NCBI GenBank assembly: GCA_015039365.1
Contig: WION01000025.1
Span: 310,001-374,000, forward strand
From: Amanita rubescens
Taxonomy: Eukaryota > Basidiomycota > Agaricomycetes > Agaricales > Amanitaceae
DNA length: 64,000 nt
Direction: 5' to 3'
Positions 39,655-50,993 of this stretch are shown here, piece by piece. The position numbers and the translations under genes were made by a program. Position 1 is the stretch's first letter. Each line of letters opens with the position of its first letter. The notes under the pieces were generated by a model. The model worked only from the letters and a program-made list of their open reading frames with translations. It was not told the origin of the DNA and did no database searches.

Positions 39655-40395
39655 CTCCCTTCATGGAGACCTTGAACTGCTCTGGTAAGAGGTCCAACTT
39701 TCCTAAGCCAGAGCTCAATGCAGGGATGGTGAGGGCACCAATTTGGGTCACCTCTTCAATAGGATCAAAGCAGTATCTGACTTCAGAGAAGATGAGTGAT
39801 GTTATCACTGTGCCAACTGAGATGTGATCTGCAACCACCAAGTATGGAATTGACAGTACTTATATCTTGCATGCTCGAAGCAAGTTGCTATATCCTGTTT
39901 GGACTCCACCCAAACCCTGGACCCCAGACCCTGATGAACACCCAACCATACCCCATGACCATTCCACACTCATTTCACAACTTGTATCAAGCCCCCAAAA
40001 ACTGCATCACAACTGCATCACAAACTCCATGCCTCGGACTCTGTACCATTCTTGATATTTCACTAAGTTCCTTTCTGCGTACTTTCCATATGACACTTCA
40101 CTTGTTTCATTCACCCTTTGTTTCATCTCGGGCATCACTGGTATCATTGTCCCTTCATACCATATGCTCAACTCCACTTTCTGTTCCATATCTCTATGGT
40201 TTCCTTGCTTAGCTAGTTCACATCAGAACATGGCCATAGCTCCCCTTGTCAGACTACATACATATATAAGGCCTCACTTGTACACATACATACAGTAGTC
40301 TGAATATCGACTTGGATTGTGCCCCAACTCACATTGACTCCCTGTCTTTTATCATCTATGATCTCACCCAGAGTGCTTGCCCTCCAGACTCCAGA
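39655..40395. other. Unassigned, minus-strand coding remnant at the left edge
   Basis: Minus strand from 39841 to 39657 is open and protein-like (VGTVITSLIFSEVRYCFDPI, then EEVTQIGALTIPALSSGLGK) and stops where LTR L10 begins, so it may be an exon cut by that LTR. No family recognised. Nothing supported from 39842 to 40395. Confidence 0.35.
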
Positions 40396-41620
40396 TGTTA
40401 CAAACGTACGTCATGGCCTATCTTTTTCTTTATCTTATCACTTTCATCATCCCTCCTACGTCATTGATTGCATATGCGTTCCTTCTGGAACATTCATCGT
40501 TTATCATATGCCAGTTACCTTTTATCACATGCATGTCCATTTTTCACATGTTAACCGTTTCATTATCACATGTAACCGTTCTCATTATCACATGCATAAC
40601 TACTTACTATATTTGCATATATACCTTGTACTATATAAACCATGCAAATATATGGCTAGACCTCAGTCTAGTTTTAACAGTCAAAATCTGTCTCATTATC
40701 ATCTAAGCTCCCTTGAGGACTTATCCGATAACGCTCTTATCCTTTGAACATTCTTAAGTGCTGGAACTCCTTGAGGAACCTACGGTACCTGATAGGCTTG
40801 ACTTGTCAGTGAACGAACAAATGTAACAATAAAACTAGACTCCTCTCCGAGCACGATAGCTTTAACGCTCTCACCTCCCATCATTCATCATTGCTCCATG
40901 ACAATCTAAAAGTACCCCTCCGAATAACGCCAAGAGAAGCCCCCTTGATCATCTCTATTATCTTGACGAATATTCCATTCATTGGGATAAACGAGAGAAC
41001 GGCTGGTGTTATACCACTTCAGGAAAACCCGTACCAGGTCATCAATTCTGGGTCAAGCAAAAACTCGGTAGACCACCGAATCAATCCTTTGCATTCGAAG
41101 GAGGACTATACCTAAACGAACGAAAGCTTGACTTTGACCAAAAAAATAAACGTTGGTATGCCACTGAACCGGAAACAGGAGAAGAAGCGTACTATATTAG
41201 AGACGAATATTTTGAAGGAGAACCCTTCATAGGAGGAAAAGAGGAGTTATCACGAACTGCGCTACAACGTTGGAAGAAAGCGAACAAACCAGAGACCGTA
41301 ACCACTAGTCAAGAAACTCCCGTCACATCACCACAAGTTCCTTACAGAGAAAGCGCCAAACCATCAGGAGAGTCCGATAAAGAAGACGATAAAAACCCTT
41401 TTTCTGAACAAGAGGAAGAAGAAGAATCCCAGGATAAACTTGTATACATATCAGGAACTGAAGACGTTGTTATACCTACAGTCGAACAACGAGTTGAAGA
41501 CGAAACCTCAGCTCAATTCATCGCTTCCTTATCCCTTATAACTGAACTGAAACTCGAAGCTACACGACCCACACCATTAGCACCCTACACCCCATTTCTA
41601 TATCTGTTTGTCCCACCAAC
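40396..41620 (+). mobile_element. Ty3 family B, copy B1 (5' LTR and start of gag), truncated by B2
   Basis: LTR 40396-40828 (433 bp, TGTTACAAACG...AATGTAACA), then 792 bp of internal sequence homologous to the start of B2. B2's 5' LTR begins at 41621, so B2 probably inserted in B1; the rest of B1 is not in the window. A long frame (about 40880-41620) parallels the B2 Gag N-terminal frame and is fully open. Confidence 0.88.
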
Positions 41621-42049
41621 TGTTACAAACGTACGTCATGGCCTATCTTTTTCTTATCTTATCATCTATGTTATCTCTCCTACATCACTGTTTGCATATG
41701 CGTTCCTTCTGGAACATTCATCGTTTATCATATGCTATTTCATTTTATCACATGTATGTCGATTATCACATGTAAACCGTTTCATTATCACATGCAACTG
41801 TTTCGTTATCACATGCATACCTACTTACTATATTTGCGTATATACCTTGTACTATATAAAATACGCAAATATACGACTAGACCTCAGTCTAGTTTTAACA
41901 GTCAAAATCTGTCTCGTTATCGTCTAAGATCCCCTGAGGACTTATCCGATAACACTCTACTCTTTGAACGTTCTTAAGTGCCGGAACTCCCTTGAGGAAC
42001 CTACGGTACCTGATAAGCTTGACTTATCAGTGAACGAACAAACGTAACA
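41621..42049 (+). repeat. B2 5' LTR with promoter
   Basis: 429 bp. U3 contains four TTATCACATG motifs at ~21-bp steps (about 41744-41815), preceded by a TTATCATATG variant. TATATAAA at about 41853-41860 is about 30 bp upstream of the inferred R start at about 41886. Confidence 0.92.
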
Positions 42050-42050
42050 A

Positions 42051-42062
42051 TAAAACTAGACT
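42051..42062 (+). promoter_or_regulatory. B2 self-primer binding site
   Basis: TAAAACTAGACT, one base after the 5' LTR, is the exact reverse complement of AGTCTAGTTTTA at 41886-41897 in the LTR: the Tf1-type self-priming arrangement, as in Ty3-1 but with unrelated sequence. Confidence 0.78.
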
Positions 42063-43135
42063 CCTCTCCGAGCACGATAGCTTTAACGCTCTCACCTCCC
42101 ATCATTCACCATTGCTCCACGACAATCTAAAAGTACCCCTCCGAATAATGCCAAACGAAACCCCCTTGACCATCTCTATTATCTCGACGAACATTCCATT
42201 CATTGGGATAAACGAGAAAACGGCTGGTGTTATACCGCTTCAGGAAAACCCGTACCAGGTCACCAGTTTTGGGTAAAACAAAAACTTGGAAGACCGCCAA
42301 ATCAATCCTTCCCATTCGAAAGAGGATTATACCTAAATGAATGTAAACTTGCCTTTCACGAAGGCAGTAAACGTTGGTACGCCACTGAATCGGAAACAGG
42401 AGAAGAACCGTACTTTATTAGAGACGAATATTTCGAAGGAGAACCCTTTGTAGGAGGAAAAGAGGAGTTATCACGAACCGAGCTACAACGTTGGAAGAAA
42501 GCAAACGAACCAGAGACCATAACCACTAGTCAAGAAACTCCCATCGCCTCACCACACATTCATTACAGAGAAAGCGCCGAACCGTCAGGAGAGTCCGATA
42601 AAGAAGACGATAAAAATTCTCTTTCTGAAGAAGAAAAAGAAGAAGAATCCCAGGATAAACTCGAATACGCACCTGGAACCGAAGATGTTGTTATACCCAC
42701 AATTGAACAACGAGTTGAAGACGAAACCTCAGCTCAACTCATCGCTTCCTTATCCCTTGTAACCGAATCAAGACTCGAAGCTACACGACCCGCACCATTA
42801 CCTCCTGTTACTTTTCCATATTTGTCTACCTCACCAATCAATCCATTTCCTTCTAGGAAAGGAAAAGAACGAGATATGAGTGGATCTGGATCAGGACCCC
42901 GGACCGAACCAAGGTCAGATCTACCGAAAATCAAACCTCCTAAACCATTCGAAGGAGATCGAAAATATCTCAATCCGTTCATAGCGAAAGCCGAATTATT
43001 CATGAAAATGAATAAAATGATGGATGCCCAAGATAAGATACAGTTCATTATGTATCATATTGACGGCAACGCTCAACAATGGCGCGACAACAAAATAACT
43101 GAATATGACGCCGAAACGACAAAATACACCAACTA

Positions 43136-44699
43136 CAGTGGGCAACAAAACCGTTGCAATGATTGGTGGTCCTGAAAAGATTGGTCATCCATGCATCAGG
43201 CAAACTTTGACAAATTGGTAGAAATTCAGGGATGATAGAGTAGCTTCTTAGCTACAATCTGAGCCCATATTCATGATGATTGGATCAGTGGTTCATGAGA
43301 TATAAAATGGTTTGTGAGGCAGTGTCATTGCAACAGTTTTGTTGCTGACATGGCCAAACACCAAAACCGGTATGTGGTGCTCATGTAACCCTTCTAAATA
43401 TGATATGGCCATGTTCAATAACTTGGTTGTATGCCAATAAGACCATAACAATGCCTATAACTGACTACATGCCTCATCTATGCTGGTTGAAAGGTTGAAA
43501 ATGCCCCACTACCTTCTGCTGGCCATTCTACCTATGGGGTTGTCATGTCTATCCCAGAACCACATCAAAACATCTTAAAGACTGTTGTAACTATCTTATG
43601 AAGTATGTTGAGAGTGCTGGGAGGGCTTCATGTCACACTGCTAATGGATCCTGTGGTGATTACCATGGTCAATAATGGTTACTATAGGACTATTGTCATA
43701 ACAGTCAATGCTGACATGATGTTTATCATCCAAAATGTTGTAATAATGGTTGCCAGTGATATTTCTGTGACTTCTAATGACCATTACAGCTTCCCTGCCC
43801 CCCACAGAAGCTGAGACACACACGTGTCTACCACCAAATCTTGGTAGGCCCATTGTTTCCTGTCATCAAGCACCTCAATAACTGCTATTCATGCCAATTC
43901 TGTCCCTAATAATCAAATTTGGTCTCATATGACCAGGAAACCACTCCCAGACAATTGAGCTTCACTCTGTTTGTGTTGCTGCATGGATTATGCTACATTA
44001 CATGAATGCATGGGTCAGTAGGGACTTCCTCCTACTCTAAATATACTGTAGTGACCATCAGAAATCACAGGAATATCACTGGTAACCATTATTACAACAT
44101 TTTGGATGATGAACATCATGTCAGCATTGACTGTTATGACAATAGTCCTATAGTAACCATTATTGACCATGGTAATCACCACAGGATCCATTAGCAGTGT
44201 GACATGAAGCCCTCCCAGCACTCTCAACATACTTCATAAGATAGTTACAACAGTCTTTAAGATGTTTTGATGTGGTTCTGGGATAGACATGACAACCCCA
44301 TAGGTAGAATGGCCAGCAGAAGGTAGTGGGGCATTTTCAACCTTTCAACCAGCATAGATGAGGCATGTAGTCAGTTATAGGCATTGTTATGGTCTTATTG
44401 GCATACAACCAAGTTATTGAACATGGCCATATCATATTTAGAAGGGTTACATGAGCACCACATACCGGTTTTGGTGTTTGGCCATGTCAGCAACAAAACT
44501 GTTGCAATGACACTGCCTCACAAACCATTTTATATCTCATGAACCACTGATCCAATCATCATGAATATGGGCTCAGATTGTAGCTAAGAAGCTACTCTAT
44601 CATCCCTGAATTTCTACCAATTTGTCAAAGTTTGCCTGATGCATGGATGACCAATCTTTTCAGGACCACCAATCATTGCAACGGTTTTGTTGCCCACTG
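43136..44699. mobile_element. Tc1/mariner-like palindromic element, 1,564 bp
   Basis: Begins CAGTGGGCAACAAAACCGTT and ends with its reverse complement; flanked by TA on both sides (43134-43135 and 44700-44701). The two halves are near-perfect inverted copies about a centre near 43918, leaving no room for a gene. TA target and CAGTG ends fit Tc1/mariner. A 60-70 codon frame present in both arms is a by-product of the symmetry. Confidence 0.88.
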
Positions 44700-45451
44700 T
44701 ATGACGCTTTTATTAAAGAACTGAAAGAAGATTGGTGACAAGTAGACGAAGCAGGATTAGCCATGCACAGATTACTCACATGGAGAAAACTCCCGAAGCA
44801 ATCAATTAATCAATATATCGTGCGCGTCGATCGAGATATCAATTTAGCCAAAATCACTGATGATACGACGAAATGTCATCTCTTAGTTTTGGGATTACCA
44901 AACACATTATGAGAAAAACTACGACTAGGAGGTGCCCCGACAACCTATAAATCATTACGAACTCGTATCCTTGACATAGAGGTGGCGAACACTTTATTCT
45001 CCACTTTTGGCCAAGTTAAAGAATTTGAGGATAAAATGGAGGTCGATGAGGCCATATTAGAATTAAATCAACAAGCGCGACGAATGCAGATTGCGGAAAC
45101 CTCTATGGAATGGGTAAAAACTGCTGTATGTTATGGATGCGGAAAAACAGGACATTTAATCTCGGATTGCCCTAATCCCAAAAAGAAACGACAAAATCTT
45201 GGGAATAAACGAGGAAGGGCAGCCCCTAAAGGACAGTTTCGAGGAAAACCACGTGGACGAAACAGTAACCGCGACAAAGGAAAGGGAAAAGGAAAACGAA
45301 TCAGAGCGCTGGATGCGGATAGCGGTGAAGACAATAGTGGCTCGTCAAGTGAAGAATCCGACAGTGAAAACGACGAAAACCAGAGAATCGCCGTCATACG
45401 AGAAATGGCGAAAACATTACCATGCAGCGCCCGCCGAAAACTGAACAAGAA

Positions 45452-45458
45452 GGGTTTT
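45452..45458 (+). promoter_or_regulatory. Probable -1 frameshift site at B2 gag-pol junction
   Basis: GGGTTTT read G GGT TTT in the Gag frame, directly followed by the Gag stop TAG. A -1 slip gives TTA GAA CGA GAC, the Pol frame. Identical in sequence and register to Ty3-1. Confidence 0.72.
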
Positions 45459-48400
45459 TAGAACGAGACGACGATGAATCAGCATCCGTCGTCTCCGAAG
45501 ACAAACAATTATGTATAAATGGTGTAACAGTATCCTCTATATCCAGAAATAAAATCATCATTCCCATTACCAAATGTTCGAATCTGAAAACCGCTGAAAC
45601 CAAAGCCCTTATCGACTCAGGCGCACAAGGAAAATTCGTCGATAGTTCACTCGTCAATTGGAACAAAATCACTCGCTTAAAGAAACCCATCCCAGTGCGA
45701 AATGTGGACGGAACAAACAACAAGTCTGGAGATATACGGTATAAAATCCAGATAAGCTATAACATTGAAGACAACCGGTTTAGAGACTGGTTTTATGTCA
45801 CACGACTAGGCGATCAACGACTGATACTAGGATTACCTTGGCTCCGAGAAATCAACCCCAGAATAGATTGGTCTGAAGGAACAGTTAGATTCCCCGATGA
45901 TAGGAAGATCGATCCGGAAGAGGAAACTACGTTTGAAAACGACGAAGAAACCGAAATGTACCTTCAGTATATCCAAAAAGAAGAAGAATTGAACGCAGAT
46001 GAAGACGAAGATCTCGAGACTGATCACCTTTGGATCCAAGCAAAAACATCAGCGTCTCAAGCGCTCGCACATGAACACGAAGACAAATCTACGAAAGTAG
46101 AATTACCCCTTGAATACGATAAATGGAGAAAAGTTTTTGATAAACAGACATCGGAACGATTTCCCATCTCACGACAATGGGATCATGCGATAGATCTGAA
46201 AGAAGGATTTAAACCTAAAGTGGCGAAGAACTATCCGTTATCAATCCACGAAGAACAGCTAATGAATAAATGGGTCGATGAACAACTCAAGAAAGGTTAT
46301 ATTCGACCATCACAATCTCCGCAAGCATCTCCTTTCTTTTATGTTGCAAAGAAGGAAAAAGGAGAGTTGAGACCCTGCCAAGATTACCGATACATCAATA
46401 GCTGGATGAAACGGAACGCCTATCCCCTTCCTTTAGTATCCGACTTATTATTAAAACTACGAAAAGCGAAATATTTCTCCAAGTTAGACCTCCGATGGGG
46501 TTACAATAATGTGCGAATAAAGAAAGGCGACGAATGGAAGGCTGCATTCACGACGAATCGTGGTCTCTTCAAGCCTACCGTAATGCTCTTTGGATTATGC
46601 AATTCACCGTCGACATTTCAAACAATGATGAACGAATACTTCCGTGATATGATAGCCGAAGGATGGCTAGTCGTCTACATTGACGACATGTTGATATATG
46701 GAGCGAACGAGGAAGAAACGAGGGAGCGCATTAAGCAAGTCTTGCAACAGCTAAAAGAAAATGATCTGTTCCTGAAACTTGAAAAATGTAAATTCGTCGC
46801 CAAGGAAGTTGAATTCCTTGGGATGATCGTCAAAGAAGGAAAGATCATGATGGACCCCATAAAACTCGCTGGAATCAGCAAATGGCCTGAACCAAAAACC
46901 GTTAAACAAATACGGTCGTTTCTAGGGTTCGCGAACTTTTACAGGAAATTTATAGGAAACTATGCCGAAATAGTGGCTCCGCTCACGGAACTTACGAAGA
47001 AAACAGTTCCCTACCGATAGGATGCAGAGTGTCAAAAAGCATTTGACACGTTAAAGGAGAAATTCCTAGAAGAACCGGTTCTAGTTATGCCAGATCCGAC
47101 GAAACCGTTTTTGTTAGAGACCGATGCATCAAACTGGGCAGTAGGAGCTGTCCTGAAACAACAGGGATCTGATGGAGAACTGCACCCATGCGGATTTATC
47201 AGTCATCGGTTAAGCGATACCGAACAAAGATATCAAGTATACGATCGTGAGTTATTAGCAATAAAGAAAGCGTTTGAAACCTGGAGACACCTTCTTAAAG
47301 GAAGCCCACACACGATTATGATCCACTGTGATCATAAGAATTTATCATATTACAAACATCCGCAGAAAATGACTGCCAGACAGTCACGCTGGTGGCAAGA
47401 AATTATGGAGTTTGATATCAAGTTAGAACACGTCCCTGGATCTAAACTTATTCAGGCAGACGCTTTATCGAGACGACCTGACCATATTAACGAAGAAGAG
47501 GCAAAAGCAAAAGAAATCCCGCAAACCATGATCACCGATGACATGGTTATCGCCGCAATCAATGTATCTTGGGCAGACAAAATCACCGAATTATTGCCAC
47601 AAGATAAATTCGCTAAAGTTGTAATCAACGGTCTTAAACACGGAAAACTACCCCTCCGATCAAAGTTTAATGACTGGAAGAACGACGACAACATCATTCG
47701 TTATCAAGGACGCGTTTATGTCCCTCAAAACGAAGAATTACGAAACGAAATAATCAAGTCACATCACGACCCCGTAGTTATGGGTCACCCTGGACGATTA
47801 AAGATGCTAGAGCTTATCCGCCGTGACTATTATTATTGGCCTGGAATGACAACGACCGTATCTAAATGGGTCGAAGGCTGTGCCTTATGTCAACAAATGA
47901 AGGTTAATACACACCCGATCACACCGGGTTTGATGCCTATTAAATCCCATGCCACACGCCCCACCTGTTAAGCCGGCTAAATTCGCCTAATTAGCAGTGG
48001 ACACCGATTGAGTGTCCAGAGCTAATTAGCGAGGTTTAAGGGCCTACGGCACACTTTCAATAACTCTGATAAATATATAGAGAGATTTTGGTTAAGTCTT
48101 TTTTCCCACAACTAAATTACCATTTCTGGAAGGTGGGGGATATGTTTGTACATGTTATGAGATGGGAATGTGATCACAACTCAGAAACAAGGGATAATTG
48201 CCTTATTTGGCAAGGTAGCCAGATTCTAAATAAGGTAAGCAAGTCAGGATACCATTTTTGGAAGGGTGTGAGGGTGTTTGTACATGTTATGGCACAATTT
48301 CCTTTTTTGGAAAAGTGTCAAACTTCCAAATAAGGCACAAAATGGGTCATTCAGGGTCGAATTTCCTAAAAAGGAAATGATTACATAATCTCAGGGTCAA

Positions 48401-50993
48401 TCAATTGTGTAGCCTTGGTCAGTGGCTTTCTAAATGTGGTTGTATGACAATGTTTGGTGCTGATTTCATTGAGATATTCACTGATTGATTTTCAGGGTCA
48501 AATTTCTAAAAAAGGAAATTGATAATGTAATGTGCGCTTTAGGATCCAGTGGCGGGTTTCCAAAAATGGAAATAGCGCACTTCGGACTTGCCATTTTGGG
48601 AAATATCTGCTCACTGTTGCTGGTGATGAGCAGAAAGAAATTGCAATAACTCCCTTAATACTGAATGTTTTTGTGGCGCGTTTTTTGGAACATCTTCCTT
48701 ATATGTATATGCACCTATCCACTATGTTAGAATGCAAAAAGAGTGACTGTTTTCTGTCAGAATGCAACATGTCTTGCTCACTGTTGACAACAGTGAGGAG
48801 CAACAAATGACAATATCTCCATCAATACTGGTTATTTGTGTGGCGCTTTTTTTGGTATGTCCCCATTAGGGATATAGGAAGGTGTTTGGCATGTCAGAAT
48901 ACAAATACCAAAAAAAGCGCCACACAAATAACCAGTATTGATGGAGATATTGTCATTTGTTGCTGCTCACTGTTGACAACAGTGAGCAAGACATGTTGCA
49001 TTCTGACAGAAACCACTCACATTTTTTACATTCTAACATAGTGGATAGGTGCATATACATATAAGGAATATATTCCAAAAAAAGCGCCACAAAAATATTC
49101 AGTATTAAGGGAGATATTGCAATTTCTTGCTGCTCATCATCATGAACAGTGAGCAGATATCTCCCAAAATGGCAAGGCTGATGGGCGCTATTTCCATTTT
49201 AGGAAACCCACCACTGGATCCTAAAGCACACATTACATTATCAATTTCCTTTTTAGGAAATTTGACCCTGAAAATCAATCAGTGAATATCTCAATGAAAT
49301 CAGCACCAAACACTGTTATACAACCACACTTAGAAAGCCACTGACCAAGGCTACACAATTGATTGACCCTGAAATTATGTCATCATTTCCTTTTTAGGAA
49401 ATTCGACCCTGAAAATAAATCAGTGGATATCTCAATGAAATTAGCACCTATCCATTGTTTGTGTCATAAACATGTACAAACATATACAAACAACCTCATA
49501 ACCTTCCAAATATGGTATCCCAACTTGCTTACCTTATTTGGAATTTCTCTATCTTACCAAATAAGGCAATCATCCCCTTGTTTCTAAGTTGTGGTCAAAT
49601 TCCCATCTCAAAACTGCATGTACAAATACATCCCTCACCTTCCAGAAATGGCAATATGTCTGGGTGTGGGAAAATGGACTTGTAATTCAGAAATATTTAT
49701 TTTATGTCCACAATTATCTGAGGTAGCCTGTTACCTAAATAAAGCCTCTAACTAGAGATGGAGAGATGCCATCTGTCCATCTCTAATTAGAGGTTTTTGT
49801 CGGGTAGGTCAGGTGCCTTAAACCTCGCTAATTAGCTCTGGACACTCAATTGGTGTCCACTGCTAATTAGGCTAATTTAGCCGGCTTAACAGGTGACACG
49901 CCCATTCGAACAAGTCTCAATGGACTTCATCACAGATCTGCCAATTATCGATGGTTTTGATTCTGTTTTGACCGTGGTCGATCAAGGCTTAACAAAGGGC
50001 GTAATATTCATACCATGCAAAAAATCTTTTACCACTATGGATACCGCCAACTCCTACATCAACGACATTTACAAACATTATGGGTTACCGTCAACCCTCA
50101 TTTCTGATAGAGGACCACAATTTACCTCCAAAGTTTTTGAAGAAATCTGCAAAATCTTCGGAATTGATCATAGAAAGTCGACCGCCTTTCATCCGCAAAC
50201 TGACGGAGAATCAGAACAACTCAATCAGGAGCTAGAAACCTACCTCCAGTTATACTGTGCTGATCATCCGAAACAATGGAAAGATCACCTGCCATTAGCA
50301 GAATTCGCGCATAATCAACGGATACATTAATCTACCAAGATGACGCCGTTTGAAATCATGTTTGGAATAGAGCCTGTGGCTATCCCCACAGCATTCCCGC
50401 AAATCAACGTACCCGCCGCTGAAGACCGCTTTAAGGTCTTAACACAAATACGAGACAAAGCTCTCGCCGCACACGAATTAGCTAGACAGCTAATGACTCA
50501 ACGTGTCAAAGGGAAATCTCCCACATTTAAGGAAGGAGATTTGGTATGGCTAGACTCACGAAACCTGAAAACAGGACAAATAAGAAAATTCTCCCCTAGA
50601 CGAGAAGGACCATTCAAGATTGAGAAGATCTTAGGACCTGTCACCGCTAAACTTGAACTTCCCCCAAGATGGAAGATTCACCCCGTTTTTCATGTTTCAC
50701 TCCTTACTCCTTATCATGAAAACTAAACACATGGTCCAAACTTTACTAGACCAACCCCAGACCTCATAGATAACAAAGAAGAATACGAAATCGAGACAAT
50801 TGTCTCGCACCGAAGAAAAGGAAACCAATGGCAATTTTTAATCAAATGGAAAGGTTATCCGACATCTGACAATTCATGGGAAACCGAGGAAAACCTAGAA
50901 CACTCTGAGGAGACCTTAAACGAATATAAGGAACAACATGGAATCACAGCAATCATCCCCACTACTCGTAAACCACGAAAACGCCGCTCTTGA
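45459..50993 (+). pseudogene. pol: B2 Pol, interrupted by P2 and three nonsense codons
   Basis: In order: protease ALIDSGAQGKFV (about 45610); RT with KLDLRWGYNNVRI and active site YIDD (about 46677); RNase H with ETDASNWAVGAVL, RYQVYDRELLAI, HCDHKNLSYY and QADALSR; integrase zinc domain H...H...CALCQQMK (about 47780-47900); then P2, after which the core resumes in phase (FEQVSMDFITDLP, SDRGPQF, TDGESEQLNQEL); and a chromodomain near 50790-50930 (ETIVSHRRKG...FLIKWKGYPTSDNSWE). Stops: TAG 47018 (replacing a Trp-like position), TAA 50328 and TAA 50724, all explained by C-to-T or G-to-A. It ends TGA 50991-50993, overlapping the next ORF by 56 nt. Confidence 0.9.
47962..49895. mobile_element. 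Foldback transposon P2 (CACCTGT family), 1,934 bp
   Basis: Ends CACCTGTTAAGCCGGC and GCCGGCTTAACAGGTG; exact 8-bp TSD ACACGCCC (47954-47961 and 49896-49903). Excising the element and one TSD copy restores the B2 integrase frame exactly (His-Ala-Thr-Arg-Pro-Phe), which proves the boundaries. Two inverted arms with almost no spacer; no coding capacity. Confidence 0.95.

Larger units (their letters stand above)
42087..45461 (+). pseudogene. gag: B2 Gag, split by a mariner-like element
   Basis: One frame is open from 42087 to 43133. After removal of 43136-44699 and one TA it continues through 44703-45461. Its first ATG is only at 42876, yet the ~260 codons before it are protein-like (LDHLYYLDE, GKPVPGHQFWVKQK, RWYATE) and conserved in B1, implying non-AUG initiation, an upstream intron or a lost start. 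Then come an acidic linker, the Gag core (PFEGDRKYLNPFIAKAELFM, AQQWRDNKI, LAMHRLLTWRKLPKQSINQY), the zinc knuckle CYGCGKTGHLISDC (about 45130) and a basic R/G/K tail. TGA codons at 44736 and 44910 fall in the core. It ends at TAG 45459-45461, immediately after a slippery heptamer. Confidence 0.82.

Noticed and set aside
43605..44230. Short ORFs in both halves of the Tc1/mariner-like palindrome
   Set aside because: Mirror images of each other created by the palindrome; no transposase motif.
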